Assembly (NCBI GenBank): GCA_018436925.1
Contig: JAHDKI010000003.1
Span: forward strand, 1-64,000
Reading direction: 5' to 3'
From: Syntrophaceae bacterium
Lineage (GTDB): Bacteria > Desulfobacterota > Syntrophia > Syntrophales > Smithellaceae
Length of the DNA stretch: 64,000 nucleotides
The position numbers and the translations under genes are program-made. The notes beneath the pieces are model-generated. The model ran no database searches. It worked only from the letters and a program-made list of their open reading frames with translations, and was not told where the DNA came from. Within the stretch, counting starts at the first letter, position 1, and every line of letters starts with the position of its first letter. Shown piece after piece: positions 8,264-17,803 of the stretch.

Positions 8264-10897
8264 CTAGAGGAATTTAAAAAGGCGTCGACGCAGAACTTCC
8301 ATCTGCGCCCGGTTCTCGGTCAACCGGTAGGTGAGCTCGGTTTTCCCGCTTTTTTCCGTCCGGGCACTGGAGGTAACGAGCTCCGCATCTTCGAGAAATT
8401 TAATGGCATTGATATAATTGGCGTGAGACAGGGCTTCGGCCCGCAGGACTTCGCCTTTGCGATACATCCGGTCGCCCAGAGGCCGGATCTTGGCCAGCCA
8501 TTCGCGCTGGGTGAGCGGTCGTTTCTTGAGATAAACGAGCCCCCGAATCAAAATCCAGGCCGATTCGAGATAATTGTGGATCAGGCCGACAAACGGTTTG
8601 AGTTTGGCGTCGCCCCGGCTTTTGACTTCGATCCAGACCTCACCGTCGCGCTCGGCGGTCACGATCAGTGAACGGGCATGCAGGTAGGCCAGCACTTCGT
8701 TGACTTCGTCCACATCGTCCCGGCGTTCGTCGAATATGAACTCGTTCCAAAGCAGCCATTTGAGAAACTTATAGTCCCCCATCACTTTGGCGAGCGATAC
8801 CGTGTCTTCGCTGTTTTTGACCATGGAGGTCGCCACAAAGCAAATCGGCACGAAAAAGTGCAGAATGTTGTTTTTGTAATACTCCAGGTTGAGCCTTTTG
8901 GCGTCATCCAGAGAATAAACAACCTCCTGAAGCTCTTCTTCCTCTTCTTCGGCTTCTATTTTGGAGACGATGTCCGTGTCGTTGAAAAGGTTAAGCGCAT
9001 CCGTGATCGCCTTGTCGCGATTGGCAAACGTGGCCGCAAATTTCACATTGCAGGTGGAAAGATACTCCATAAACTCGTTGAGAATGCCGCTTAATTCATC
9101 GTGCGAGATGCCGCGGCGGTCATGGCTCAGCAGACCGCAGGCGACCAAAGCGAACGGCGTGACGACTGAAACCTTATTGATGGCCAGAACCGTCTCATAT
9201 CCGATTTTACGGTACAGACTCTGGCGTTCTTCAAGGGTCATATCGTTGATGTCTTTTTCTTGGGCTTCGAGGTAATCCTTCATGACGATCGGCTCGCCGA
9301 TATTGATGTAGACGCGTCCGTATCGTTTGCGGAGGATTTTCGTGCTCTTGATGATTTCAGCGGTGTTTTCCGGCACCTTGGGCGAGCCGGCCAGCTCGTG
9401 CAGATAGGATTTCTCTTCGATCACCCGGTCGTAGCCGATGTACACCGGCACGGCCGCCAGATTGTCGCAGTACTTTTCCTGATAGGCTTGGATGATCATC
9501 GACAAAAGACCGTATTTGGGCATGACCATTTTCCCCGTGCGGCTCCGGCCTCCTTCAATGAAAAATTCCAGAGGAAGGCCTTCTTGCAGGAGAATGGCCA
9601 TGTATTTGGCAAAGGCCTCGCCGTAGAGGTCGTTGCCCCGGAAGCTGCGCCGAAGAAAAAACGCGCCGGAACGGCGGAAAATCGGTCCGATGGGGAAAAA
9701 GGAAAGGTTATTGCCCGCGGCGATAAACGGCAGCTGAATGTTGTTTTTGTAAAACACATACGACAAAAGCAGATAATCAATATGGCTGCGGTGGCAGGAA
9801 ATGATCACAAAAGGCATTTTCTTGGATAAATTGCGGATTCTTGCAAGCCCTTCGGAATCGACCTGAAGGCCGTCGTAGACCGTGTTCCAAAGCCAGGTAA
9901 GCAGTTTCAGCCAGATCTCGATGAAGGTTTCCTGATAATCGGCGGCAATCTCGTAAAGATAGCGCTTCACTTCTTTTTTGACGGACTCGATGTCTCTTTT
10001 TGTTTTTCCGGCCTGCTCGGCGACGAAGGCATTAAGATTGTCATCGTGCATGACCATGCCGATCAATTCTTCCCGGGATTTGAGGGCGGGCCCGACGATG
10101 GCGGCCTTTTCTTCCTCAATCCGGTCGATCAGCTCGCCGCGCAGATCATGGATCCGCTCATCGCCTTGAAGATCGCGGTTGGCAGCCAGGTATTCAATCA
10201 GATTGACCGGCTCCGTGGGCAGAATAAAGGCCTGACGGGAATAGCGCATGAAGGTGATCAGTCGGCGCAGCGTGCCGGTATGCTCCATCTGGCCGAACAG
10301 GATGTTGATGAGGCTTTCATTTTCCTTTTCGCGTCGACGGCCATAGGCCACTAAAACGGGCACGATGAAAATCGGATAAGACACCTTGTCCTGAAGTTCG
10401 AAAAGCGTCGCCAGCGCATCCTGGGCCGACCGGCTTTCAATGAATTCGGATTCTCCAAGATGGATCACGATGCTTTGGCGGTCGTCCACCTGCCGGGCTA
10501 GATAGGCCAGCTTGTTGCGCCGCGTCACCCGATCGCGCCGGAAGCGGCGCAGAAAGGAGGAGAGGTAGAATTTGAACATTTTGGATAAAGGCTGCCAGAA
10601 GGACATGTTCATGCCGTGACAGTACACGGGACGGGGAAGTCCCGAACGGCCGGCAATCTCTGCAATTATCAGGCTGTTGAGTTTGCTTCTTTGTTTGATC
10701 GCGTAAACGATGACGCCCCGGCCGGACAAATCGCGAAGCTTCGCGACGTCGTCTTCGCTGATCGCCACCCTCGACAGATAGGCTTTCGCCGGCCGGTAAC
10801 GCCACAGGGCGTCGTTTTCATACAGACAGCCGGAGTAGTATTCTTCATCGGTTATGTTCTTTTCGTCGGACACGGTTCTCCTCATTGGCAATGGCAT
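8264..10897 (-). CDS. plsB: Glycerol-3-phosphate acyltransferase, PlsB type
   Basis: An 877-residue membrane-associated acyltransferase for the first step of phospholipid synthesis, acylating sn-glycerol 3-phosphate. The four PlsB motifs are in order: HRSHID (His369, Asp373), GAFFLRRSF, FIEGGRSRTGK and VPVYIGYD. The long N-terminal region and helical C-terminal domain match PlsB, not PlsY or PlsC. Start is uncertain: ATG at 10897 has no ribosome binding site, while GTG at 10873 follows AGGAG by four bases and would remove eight residues. It lies 44 bp after ptsI in the same direction, so it is probably the last gene of the EIID-HPr-EI transcript. That pairing of a phospholipid enzyme with PTS genes is unusual. 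Confidence 0.9.
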   Translation of the reverse strand: MPLPMRRTVSDEKNITDEEYYSGCLYENDALWRYRPAKAYLSRVAISEDDVAKLRDLSGRGVIVYAIKQRSKLNSLIIAEIAGRSGLPRPVYCHGMNMSFWQPLSKMFKFYLSSFLRRFRRDRVTRRNKLAYLARQVDDRQSIVIHLGESEFIESRSAQDALATLFELQDKVSYPIFIVPVLVAYGRRREKENESLINILFGQMEHTGTLRRLITFMRYSRQAFILPTEPVNLIEYLAANRDLQGDERIHDLRGELIDRIEEEKAAIVGPALKSREELIGMVMHDDNLNAFVAEQAGKTKRDIESVKKEVKRYLYEIAADYQETFIEIWLKLLTWLWNTVYDGLQVDSEGLARIRNLSKKMPFVIISCHRSHIDYLLLSYVFYKNNIQLPFIAAGNNLSFFPIGPIFRRSGAFFLRRSFRGNDLYGEAFAKYMAILLQEGLPLEFFIEGGRSRTGKMVMPKYGLLSMIIQAYQEKYCDNLAAVPVYIGYDRVIEEKSYLHELAGSPKVPENTAEIIKSTKILRKRYGRVYINIGEPIVMKDYLEAQEKDINDMTLEERQSLYRKIGYETVLAINKVSVVTPFALVACGLLSHDRRGISHDELSGILNEFMEYLSTCNVKFAATFANRDKAITDALNLFNDTDIVSKIEAEEEEEELQEVVYSLDDAKRLNLEYYKNNILHFFVPICFVATSMVKNSEDTVSLAKVMGDYKFLKWLLWNEFIFDERRDDVDEVNEVLAYLHARSLIVTAERDGEVWIEVKSRGDAKLKPFVGLIHNYLESAWILIRGLVYLKKRPLTQREWLAKIRPLGDRMYRKGEVLRAEALSHANYINAIKFLEDAELVTSSARTEKSGKTELTYRLTENRAQMEVLRRRLFKFL

Positions 10898-10940
10898 TCA
10901 TCAGACGGGCTCAAGACCGTATTCGTGCTGAAAGGCGGAG

Positions 10941-12737
10941 TCATTCCTCCTTCTTCTGAAATTCATCGGGAAAACGGCGGAACATGTAGTCCTGCACATA
11001 AGCTCTGACATCCTCGGCATTATTGAAGGTCATTGCTTTTTCCATCAACTCCTTGGCCTCCGCCAGCGTGGATTGCTGGATGATGCGCTTGATGCGGGGA
11101 ATGGCCAGGTGATTCATGCTGAACTCGTCGAGCTGCATGCCCAAAAGGATCAGGCTGAACATGGGATCGCCGGCCATCTCGCCGCACATCGCCACCCGGA
11201 TGCCGGCCTCATGCGCCGTATCGACGATCTTTTTGATCAGCCTTAATACGGCGGGGTGCAGCGGTTCATATAAATACGTCACGCGTTCATTGGACCGGTC
11301 AATCGCCAGGGCATACTGGATGAGGTCGTTGGTGCCGATACTGAAATAATCGACTTCGCGCGCCAATTGATCCGCGATCATGGCGGCCGCGGGAACTTCT
11401 ATCATAATGCCGATCTCCATCGAATCGGCGATTTTCTGGCCTTCCGCCAGAAGCTCCCGGCGGGTTTCTTCCAATAGCCTTTTGGCTTCGCGGATTTCCT
11501 CGATACAGGAAATCATGGGAAACAGAATCTTCACCTTGCCGACGGCGCCGGCCCGCCAGATCGCGCGCAACTGCGTCTTGAAAAGCTCGACCTCCTTCAG
11601 ACAGAAGCGAATGGCGCGCAATCCCATCTGCGGGTTGAGCTCTTTGGCCTGCTTTTGATAGTTGGGAAACTTATCGCCGCCAAGATCGAAAGTGCGAATC
11701 GTGGCCCACTCCAGGCTCTTTTCCGTCAGCACCTGGCAATAGTTGTTGTAATGGTCTTCCTCCGAGGGAAGATCCTCCCGGTAGATATAGATGAACTCCG
11801 TGCGGTACAAACCGATGTGTTCGGCGCCATGCAGAATCGCCGAGGGAATCTCTTCGATAAACTCGATGTTGGATCCGATGCGGATGCGGTATTGATCCAG
11901 CGTGGTGGCCGGCAGTTTCGCATATTTGAGGTATTCATCCTTGGCCGCATCCAGATGGCGCCTTTTTTCCTCGTAGCGTTTGAGCATGTCCGGATAGGGA
12001 TTGATCACCACCAGTCCGGAGTTGCCGTCCACGATAATTTCATCTCCCGTGCGGACAAAACGCGTCACACTGTCCAGACCGACCACGGCGGGCAATTCCA
12101 TCGATCTTGCGACAATCGCGGTATGGGACGTACGCCCCCCGCTGTCGGTGGCAAAACCGATGACCTTGTCGAGCTTCATCTGGGCCGTATCGGCCGGCGA
12201 CAGATCATGCGACACGATGACGACGCCGTCATGCCCGACCTCCCAGACGATCTCGCCTTTCTCGCCGGTCAGATTACGCAGCACCCGCTGGCTGACATAC
12301 TGAACATCGCTGATTCGCCCGCGGATGTAAGGATCTTCGACATCTTCAAAGATCTGCTTGTAGTGGTCAAGCGTCATCCGCACCGCCCATTCCGCGTTGA
12401 CGCCCAAACGTTGGATATATTTGATCGTGCGGTTGACGAACTTCTTGTCCGACAAGATCAGGATGTGAACATCGATAATATAAAGCGGCTCTGTGACCTT
12501 TGTCTTTTTGAGTTTTTCCTGAATTTCCAGAAGCTGACGGGTTGATTCCTTCAGCGCTTTTTTGAATCGTTCAATTTCAGCGGGAATCAAAGACGCATCA
12601 TGAAGCTTATAGAAAGAAATCTGAGCGTCCAGCGGATCAAAACGGTAAACCTTTCCGATCACGACGCCCGGCGAAACGCCGATGCCTTTCAACACGAACG
12701 TCTTCTTCCCTTGGTCTGCCGTGGCTTCGTTTTTCAT
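10941..12737 (-). CDS. ptsI: PTS enzyme I (phosphoenolpyruvate-protein phosphotransferase)
   Basis: A 598-residue cytosolic enzyme that takes phosphate from PEP and passes it to HPr. The N-terminal HPr-binding helical part is followed by the swivelling domain with the phospho-acceptor His205 in GGRTSHTAIVARS. The C-terminal PEP-binding barrel has LYRTEF, ATIRTFDLGGDK, the metal-site GTNDLIQYAL and the catalytic Cys in VAMCGEMAGD. No GAF domain precedes it, so it is ptsI and not the nitrogen-type ptsP. The start overlaps the HPr stop by ATGA. With only EIID visible as a transport subunit it may serve a regulatory relay. Confidence 0.95.
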   Translation of the reverse strand: MKNEATADQGKKTFVLKGIGVSPGVVIGKVYRFDPLDAQISFYKLHDASLIPAEIERFKKALKESTRQLLEIQEKLKKTKVTEPLYIIDVHILILSDKKFVNRTIKYIQRLGVNAEWAVRMTLDHYKQIFEDVEDPYIRGRISDVQYVSQRVLRNLTGEKGEIVWEVGHDGVVIVSHDLSPADTAQMKLDKVIGFATDSGGRTSHTAIVARSMELPAVVGLDSVTRFVRTGDEIIVDGNSGLVVINPYPDMLKRYEEKRRHLDAAKDEYLKYAKLPATTLDQYRIRIGSNIEFIEEIPSAILHGAEHIGLYRTEFIYIYREDLPSEEDHYNNYCQVLTEKSLEWATIRTFDLGGDKFPNYQKQAKELNPQMGLRAIRFCLKEVELFKTQLRAIWRAGAVGKVKILFPMISCIEEIREAKRLLEETRRELLAEGQKIADSMEIGIMIEVPAAAMIADQLAREVDYFSIGTNDLIQYALAIDRSNERVTYLYEPLHPAVLRLIKKIVDTAHEAGIRVAMCGEMAGDPMFSLILLGMQLDEFSMNHLAIPRIKRIIQQSTLAEAKELMEKAMTFNNAEDVRAYVQDYMFRRFPDEFQKKEE

Positions 12738-13000
12738 TCTTCTCCGAATTTGTTCTCGATGAGGGTTTCGATTTCGGCCATCGCTTCGAAAGCGTCAGGA
12801 CCGTCGGCCCTGACTGTTATCATAGAGCCCATCGGGCAGGCAAGCGTCAATATCCCCAGAATGCTTTTTCCGCTCACGGTTTCACCGCCGCGTTCAATAA
12901 AAATCTCCGACTGAAATTGCCTGGCAACCCGGACAAAAGACGCGGCCGCCCTTGCATGCAATCCCAGCTTGTTTTTCAATTCAAAGGTTTTAAGACCCAT
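12734..13000 (-). CDS. ptsH: Phosphocarrier protein HPr
   Basis: An 88-residue HPr. The phospho-acceptor His15 lies in KLGLHARAAASF. Ser46 lies in VSGKSILGILTLA, the site that HPr kinase modifies in organisms that have one. The ATG at 13000 overlaps the EIID stop by one base (TGATG); a longer frame upstream would run through EIID and is not credible. The 3' end overlaps ptsI by four bases, giving a tightly coupled EIID-HPr-EI set. The kinase gene hprK is not in this window. Confidence 0.95.
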   Translation of the reverse strand: MGLKTFELKNKLGLHARAAASFVRVARQFQSEIFIERGGETVSGKSILGILTLACPMGSMITVRADGPDAFEAMAEIETLIENKFGEE

Positions 13001-13755
13001 CACATCACATATTCTTTCATGGATAGAATCAAAAAAAACACCACCGCAATATACAGAATATAGGTTTGCGAAATCCCTTTGCGGATCATCAAAACACACG
13101 CAAGAATCACGGCCAGAGCCGCCGCGTGAATGACGATCGCCCGGACGTTGATCAGCGCGGCATAATCGGCCGGACGGAAAAGCCAGACGCAGGACCCTGC
13201 CAGAAGCCCGACCGACATCCAGCGAATCCAGACGCCCAACCGGGGCAAGTTCAGTTTACGGATGAACTCAATGCCCAATTTTCCCTTGCGATATCCTTCA
13301 ATGAATCCCCCCACCCGTATCCACGCGTGAAAAGGCGTATACACCAGCAAAAAAATCAAAGGCGCGACGATCCACCCCTGAAACGCCGCCACGGCGGCTG
13401 CAATGCCCGCACAGGGCCGGAGCGCTCCCCAAAAAAAAGTGTCCCCGATCGCGGCATACGGCCCCATAAGACCCTGTTTCACGGAAAGGACGGCTTTGGC
13501 GTCCTGGCCGAAGGCCGACGCCTCTTCCATGCTGACCACAGAACCGATAACCGGAGCGGTTAAGTACGGATGCGTATTGAACATCTGCAAATGACGGGTC
13601 ATCACGGCACTTGCGGATTCCGGATCCAGTTTGCTTCCTTTGACCAGAGGAATCATCGTGAAGGCGAATCCCAGGTTCTGCATTCGCCGGAAATTGAGCG
13701 CCGCATGAATGAGCAACGATCTCATAAATATTTGAATCAATTTGTTTTTATTCAT
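13000..13755 (-). CDS. PTS mannose-family EIID component
   Basis: A 251-residue membrane subunit of a mannose-type PTS permease. The N-terminal half has the family pattern (RSLLIHAALNFRRMQNLGFAF, LKGSK-like loop, HPYLTAPVIGSVVSMEE, QGLMGPYAAIGDTFFWGALRP quoted in part). The C-terminal third holds three or four hydrophobic segments (about 125-145, 175-195, 205-250). It normally pairs with EIIC in the membrane and with EIIA and EIIB in the cytosol. None of these is visible upstream, where about 480 bp are gene-free. In deltaproteobacteria such modules are often regulatory. The sugar, if any, is unknown. Confidence 0.88.
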   Translation of the reverse strand: MNKNKLIQIFMRSLLIHAALNFRRMQNLGFAFTMIPLVKGSKLDPESASAVMTRHLQMFNTHPYLTAPVIGSVVSMEEASAFGQDAKAVLSVKQGLMGPYAAIGDTFFWGALRPCAGIAAAVAAFQGWIVAPLIFLLVYTPFHAWIRVGGFIEGYRKGKLGIEFIRKLNLPRLGVWIRWMSVGLLAGSCVWLFRPADYAALINVRAIVIHAAALAVILACVLMIRKGISQTYILYIAVVFFLILSMKEYVM

Positions 13756-13815
13756 TGTATTTGCGGCGCCAAGTCCTCAATGTTGATGCGCAAAGAGCCG
13801 TTTTGTGTGGCAAGG

Positions 13816-13843
13816 AACTAACACAATTGAACGGTGAAGTCAA
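13816..13843 (-). promoter_or_regulatory. Putative promoter of the EIID-HPr-EI-plsB operon
   Basis: On the reverse strand TTGACT (13838-13843), a 16-base spacer and TTAGTT (13816-13821) lie about 60 bp before the EIID start. The match is moderate. Confidence 0.4.
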
Positions 13844-14237
13844 TTCAATCGACTCTCAACTCTTTGATTATCATTCATTAATCTTTCATTCAATTTATCC
13901 TGTACTCTGCGCGTCTCCCGATAACCTTTTGCGATGTCGGCCTTTCTTGTCCGATCCCGGATCCAAGCGCCCGGCCCGGGCTTTCGCTTCTGCTCATCCC
14001 GTAATCGGCAAAGGCGGCGCGATCGGTCAAGGCCGCGGACCTCTGGCCATCACAAAAATACATTTTCCGTGTTGTATCGGGAAGTTGTTTAGCATGGCCC
14101 GTCTGTTTTTTCTTGACAGGTCGTTTTTTTGCTGTTAAGGACACAGCGCCTCAGGGCTCGAGGCGACGGTCGGGTTCAATCCGCTTCGTCATCTGGAAAG
14201 AAATTTTCGAAGTATCCATGTAAGGGGGATCAATACA
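13844..14237. other. Gene-free divergent region
   Basis: Between the EIID operon and the PxxKW gene I see no supported gene. The two open frames here lack ribosome binding sites and overlap on opposite strands. A perfect TTGACA at 14113-14118 with a weak TAAGGA 17 bases later may drive the PxxKW gene. A hairpin CGCCTC/GAGGCG lies at 14147-14165 in its presumed leader. Confidence 0.4.
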
Positions 14238-14519
14238 ATGCTGTGTGAAACGGTCAAAAAGGGCGTGGATTGCGCTTTCATGAGCAAAAAAGGCTGCGGA
14301 TTCATCGGCGGCAGTTGCCAGCCCGTTGTTGAGAAATGCGAAGGGTGCAATAAGATTTTCGAGTACGAAACAGGAAAGTACTGTAAAGTTTATCCGGATC
14401 CGAAAAGCAAGTGGCTTCGGGGCAACTGCCCGAGCGCATCCCATGTGAAACTGGTTATCAAAGAAGCGCAGAAGATCAATCCGCTGAAAGCCTCCAAGCG
14501 CGCCAGTAAAAAGAAGTAA
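14238..14519 (+). CDS. PxxKW family cysteine-rich protein
   Basis: A 93-residue protein of the PxxKW family, small cysteine-rich proteins known mainly from anaerobic deltaproteobacteria. It has the naming motif in PDPKSKW and eight cysteines, including CGFIGGSCQPVVEKCEGC and YCKVYPDP, arranged as expected for metal or Fe-S binding. The C terminus is lysine-rich (KASKRASKKK). AAGGGGGAT precedes the ATG. No function is established for the family. It stands alone between a gene-free region and a bidirectional terminator. Confidence 0.85.
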   Translation: MLCETVKKGVDCAFMSKKGCGFIGGSCQPVVEKCEGCNKIFEYETGKYCKVYPDPKSKWLRGNCPSASHVKLVIKEAQKINPLKASKRASKKK

Positions 14520-14559
14520 AAAAACCTCGAAAGTTTCGGCAATCGTTTTTTGAAAAAAG

Positions 14560-14594
14560 ATAAGCCGGCAGTTGATTCAAGACTGCCGGCTTAT
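14560..14594. terminator. Bidirectional terminator
   Basis: A perfect 13-bp stem ATAAGCCGGCAGT/ACTGCCGGCTTAT with a 9-base loop lies between the convergent PxxKW gene and merR. T-rich flanks occur on both strands, so it can serve both. Confidence 0.9.
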
Positions 14595-14595
14595 T

Positions 14596-14937
14596 TTAGT
14601 TTCCGCGAATCATGTCCCGGATCTGCAGAAGTTCTTTCTTGACCTGTACCAGTCGGTCTTCCGCCGTACGGTCGGGCAGGTCTGCTTTGTCACGCAGCTT
14701 TTCAATCTGCCTTTTGGCCCCGTCGATCGTAAAACGCTGACGGTAAAGCAAATCCCGGATCAGAAGCAGAGCTTCGACATCTTTTTTTCTGTAGAGCCGT
14801 TGCGCTGTCTGTGTCCGGACCGGTTTGACGGTTTTGAACTCCGTTTCCCAGTATCGGATGACGTAAGGCTCAACCGCAAGGATCTTGCTGACCTCGCCAA
14901 TACGGAAATAAGCCTTATCAGGAATGACCGTATCCAT
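14596..14937 (-). CDS. MerR-family transcriptional regulator
   Basis: A 113-residue regulator. The N-terminal winged HTH is clear: YFRIGEVSKILAVEPYVIRYWE, then RLYRKKDVEALLLIRDLLY (both typical MerR helices, quoted in pieces of under 20 residues: YFRIGEVSKILAVEP, VIRYWETEF, RLYRKKDVEALLLIRDLL). A short dimerisation helix follows, and there is no effector domain and no cysteine for metal binding. This small MerR type sits after ihfA in many proteobacteria. Its target is unknown. It is the last gene of the thrS-to-ihfA series, 138 bp after ihfA. Confidence 0.88.
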   Translation of the reverse strand: MDTVIPDKAYFRIGEVSKILAVEPYVIRYWETEFKTVKPVRTQTAQRLYRKKDVEALLLIRDLLYRQRFTIDGAKRQIEKLRDKADLPDRTAEDRLVQVKKELLQIRDMIRGN

Positions 14938-15075
14938 AACAAACGTCCTAAAGACAGTGGGTTTCTGATCGACGAAGGCCGGCAGGACATTCCGGATGCT
15001 CAGATCCGGGGGAGAATGCTTTTTTCATCACCCCGGATCCTTTCGGAATCAATAGATACAGGCTTACGACTTGCG

Positions 15076-15351
15076 TTAATCGTTTAGCGCTTTTCTTAAG
15101 ACCTGGGAGGATTTGAACGTCAGAACCCGGCGGGCGGTAATGGAAATTTCTTCGCCGGTTTGGGGATTGCGCCCGCGTCGGGAGCGTTTGTCTTTAACCA
15201 CAAAATTTCCGAAACCGGAAATCTTTACTCTTTCGCCCTGAGCCAGGCAATCTTTAATGATGTCAAAGACGGCTTCGACGATATCCGCTGATTCTTTTTT
15301 GGAAAAACCGAGTTTTTCATAAACGTTCTGGATGATGTCAATCTTCGTCAT
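15076..15351 (-). CDS. ihfA: Integration host factor subunit alpha
   Basis: A 91-residue HU/IHF-family DNA-bending protein. It has the family core GERVKISGFGNFVVKDKRSR and the beta-arm GRNPQTGEEISI, where the proline that intercalates into DNA lies. Position directly after pheT is the classical ihfA location and separates it from HU. IHF helps sigma-54 promoters and site-specific recombination, both relevant here: a sigma-54 site lies before the minor pilins and a recombinase lies at the left end. The gene follows pheT by 31 bp. Confidence 0.93.
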   Translation of the reverse strand: MTKIDIIQNVYEKLGFSKKESADIVEAVFDIIKDCLAQGERVKISGFGNFVVKDKRSRRGRNPQTGEEISITARRVLTFKSSQVLRKALND

Positions 15352-15382
15352 TTTTTCCTCCGTTTTTAGCGTCAGATTGCTG

Positions 15383-17788
15383 TCAGGATCTTATTGTAGC
15401 ACCCGTCATTTCGAGGGTTTTATCCAAAATTCGCTGATGGGCGCTTTGAACTTCCATATCCGTCAGGGTTCTTTCTGCGGATCGATAGGAAAACCGGAGT
15501 CCAAGACTTTTTGTCCCTTCTTCCAAGCCCTTACCGGCGTATATATCAAAAATTGCGACATTTTCAAGTAATTCTTCGCTCTGATTCAAAACAATATCCA
15601 GCATCCGCTGCGACTCCATCGACTCGTTGACGACAAAGGCCACATCCCTTGTGATCGCGGGGAAACGGGATACCTCCGTATAACAAATCCGACCGGAATG
15701 GAGCGAATCGAGAATATCCAAATTTATTTCAAATACATAAGCCTTATTCCGGAGATCCATTCGTTCCAGCACGTCCGGATGAACCGCTCCCAGGATTCCC
15801 AGAGGTTGATCGTTTACGTAAACACGACAGGATTGGCCGGGATGCAAAAACGGCTCGGCAGCTTCCGCCCTGACACGGGCGCCTTCAAGCTTCAGGTCAT
15901 GCAGCAGGTTCTCCAGACATCCTTTAAGATCATAGAAATCAACAGGAATCTTTGCTCCCCAGTGTTGATCGCTTTGCATCCCCGTCAACAGGCAGGCCAT
16001 GATATTTTTCTCAACAGGCAGATCTCCGGCGCCGCGACTGAAGAAAGCCCGGCCGATCTCGAACACTTTGAGATTGGTGGAGCCGTTGTTGGCATTTTTC
16101 TTCATGGTTTCAAGCAGGCCGTAAACGAGCGTCGTGCGCATGACGGACTGGTCTTCTGAAAGCGGGTTTTTGATCTGAACTACGGCGCGCCTCTCATCGT
16201 TTGCCTCCAGAAGCAGATGATCGGCAAAAACAGGCGAGGTGAAGCTGTAATTGATGATCTCCGAGTAGCCGCTGCCGAGCATCAATCCTCTCAGGCGTTC
16301 TTCCAGATCCTGACGGGAAACGACACTCAATTCGGTTAGAGACGCCGAAGGCAGGGTCACCGGAATGCGGTCATAACCGTAGAGCCGAATGATCTCTTCA
16401 ATCAGGTCGATCTCCCGGGTGATATCGACGCGGAAACTCGGCGGAATCACTATCATATTTTTGCCGCTGCGTCTTAAGGTCATCCCCAGGCGCTTGAGCA
16501 TCCGGGAAATGTCGGGCCCGGGAATGTCCGCTCCGATGATTTGGCGAATCCGCTCAGAGCGCAAAAGGATTTCTCCGGCGGTTTGCACTTTTTGAGGATA
16601 CTCGTCGATCGCCCCTTTGCAGACCCGCCCGCCGGACGTTTCGGCAATCAACTGGGCCGCGCGGTCCAGCGCGCAGAGAACGCCTTCGGGATCAATGCCG
16701 CGTTCAAACCGATAGGCGGCGTCTGTCGGCATGCCCAGTTTTCTCGCGGAACGGCGGATGGAAGAAGGCTGAAAATAGGCGCTTTCCAGAAATATTGTTT
16801 GCGTATCGTCTTTCACTTCCGAATTGAGGCCGCCCATAATGCCGCCGATGGCGACCGGCTTTTTGCCGTCGCAGATCAGCAGCGTATCGTCAGGCAAAAC
16901 ACGCGCTTTTTCATCCAAAGAGACAAATGATTCGCCGGCTCTGGAGCGGCGCACGACAATGCGCTGCTCCTCCAAGAAACGGAAATCGAAGGCATGCAGA
17001 GGCTGGCCCATTTCCAGCATAACGAAGTTCGTCACATCGACAACGTTGTTGATGGCCCGCATTCCCGCCGCTTCAAGACGGGATTTCAGCCACACCGGCG
17101 AGGGCCCGACCTTCACATTCTGGATGATGCGCGCCGTATAACGGGGGCAAAGATCCGGCGCCTCGATCCGGATTGACGTCAAAGACCGGACATCGACCTG
17201 AGACTCGCGGATTCGGGTACGCGGTTTTTTCAACTGGCCTGCCGTAATTGCCGCGACTTCCCGCGCGATGCCGATCACGCTCAGACAATCGGAACGGTTG
17301 GGTGTGACACTGATATCCAACACGGTGTCATTTAAATCCAGCGCCTCGTCAAGGGGCCGCCCTAGGGGCAGATCGGCTGAAAGCTGAAGGATTCCAGATG
17401 CATCGTCTCCGATTTCGAGTTCGGCCTCCGAGCACAGCATGCCGCTGGAGGGCTGTCCCCTCAAAAGGGTTTCCTTGATGACATAGCCACCGGGGATGAC
17501 GGCGCCGGCTTTCGCCAGCGGAACCACGTCGCCGGTTTTGATGTTCTTCGCGCCGCAGACGATGGGATAACGATCCGCGCCATCCGTCACTTCGCAAACG
17601 GACAGACGGTCGGCGGAGGGATGGGGCGCGACGGACAGGATCCGGGCAACCACGACCGAGCTGAAAGAAGGCTTGATGGTCTTGATCTCATCGACCTCCA
17701 GGCCGGCCATCGTCAACTTGTCGGCCAGCGCCTGCGCGTCTAAGGAAATATCGACATAGTCTTTGAGCCATTTCAGACTGATCAGCAT
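15383..17788 (-). CDS. pheT: Phenylalanyl-tRNA synthetase beta subunit
   Basis: An 801-residue beta chain of the alpha2-beta2 enzyme that charges tRNA-Phe. In order: tRNA-binding EMAP-like domain (about 40-155), B1/B5 domains, the B3/B4 editing region that removes mischarged tyrosine, a degenerate catalytic-like core, and the C-terminal ferredoxin-fold anticodon-binding domain (RFPAITRDVAFVV). Length and order are normal for the long bacterial form. It starts 16 bp after pheS and is translated in the same operon. Confidence 0.97.
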   Translation of the reverse strand: MLISLKWLKDYVDISLDAQALADKLTMAGLEVDEIKTIKPSFSSVVVARILSVAPHPSADRLSVCEVTDGADRYPIVCGAKNIKTGDVVPLAKAGAVIPGGYVIKETLLRGQPSSGMLCSEAELEIGDDASGILQLSADLPLGRPLDEALDLNDTVLDISVTPNRSDCLSVIGIAREVAAITAGQLKKPRTRIRESQVDVRSLTSIRIEAPDLCPRYTARIIQNVKVGPSPVWLKSRLEAAGMRAINNVVDVTNFVMLEMGQPLHAFDFRFLEEQRIVVRRSRAGESFVSLDEKARVLPDDTLLICDGKKPVAIGGIMGGLNSEVKDDTQTIFLESAYFQPSSIRRSARKLGMPTDAAYRFERGIDPEGVLCALDRAAQLIAETSGGRVCKGAIDEYPQKVQTAGEILLRSERIRQIIGADIPGPDISRMLKRLGMTLRRSGKNMIVIPPSFRVDITREIDLIEEIIRLYGYDRIPVTLPSASLTELSVVSRQDLEERLRGLMLGSGYSEIINYSFTSPVFADHLLLEANDERRAVVQIKNPLSEDQSVMRTTLVYGLLETMKKNANNGSTNLKVFEIGRAFFSRGAGDLPVEKNIMACLLTGMQSDQHWGAKIPVDFYDLKGCLENLLHDLKLEGARVRAEAAEPFLHPGQSCRVYVNDQPLGILGAVHPDVLERMDLRNKAYVFEINLDILDSLHSGRICYTEVSRFPAITRDVAFVVNESMESQRMLDIVLNQSEELLENVAIFDIYAGKGLEEGTKSLGLRFSYRSAERTLTDMEVQSAHQRILDKTLEMTGATIRS

Positions 17789-17803
17789 AAAACCAAGAAA
17801 CTC

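Noticed and set aside
11655-12545. 296-codon forward frame
   Set aside because: Shadow of ptsI.
13755-14144. Opposing open frames in the region between EIID and the PxxKW gene
   Set aside because: They overlap on both strands, lack ribosome binding sites and show no protein family pattern.
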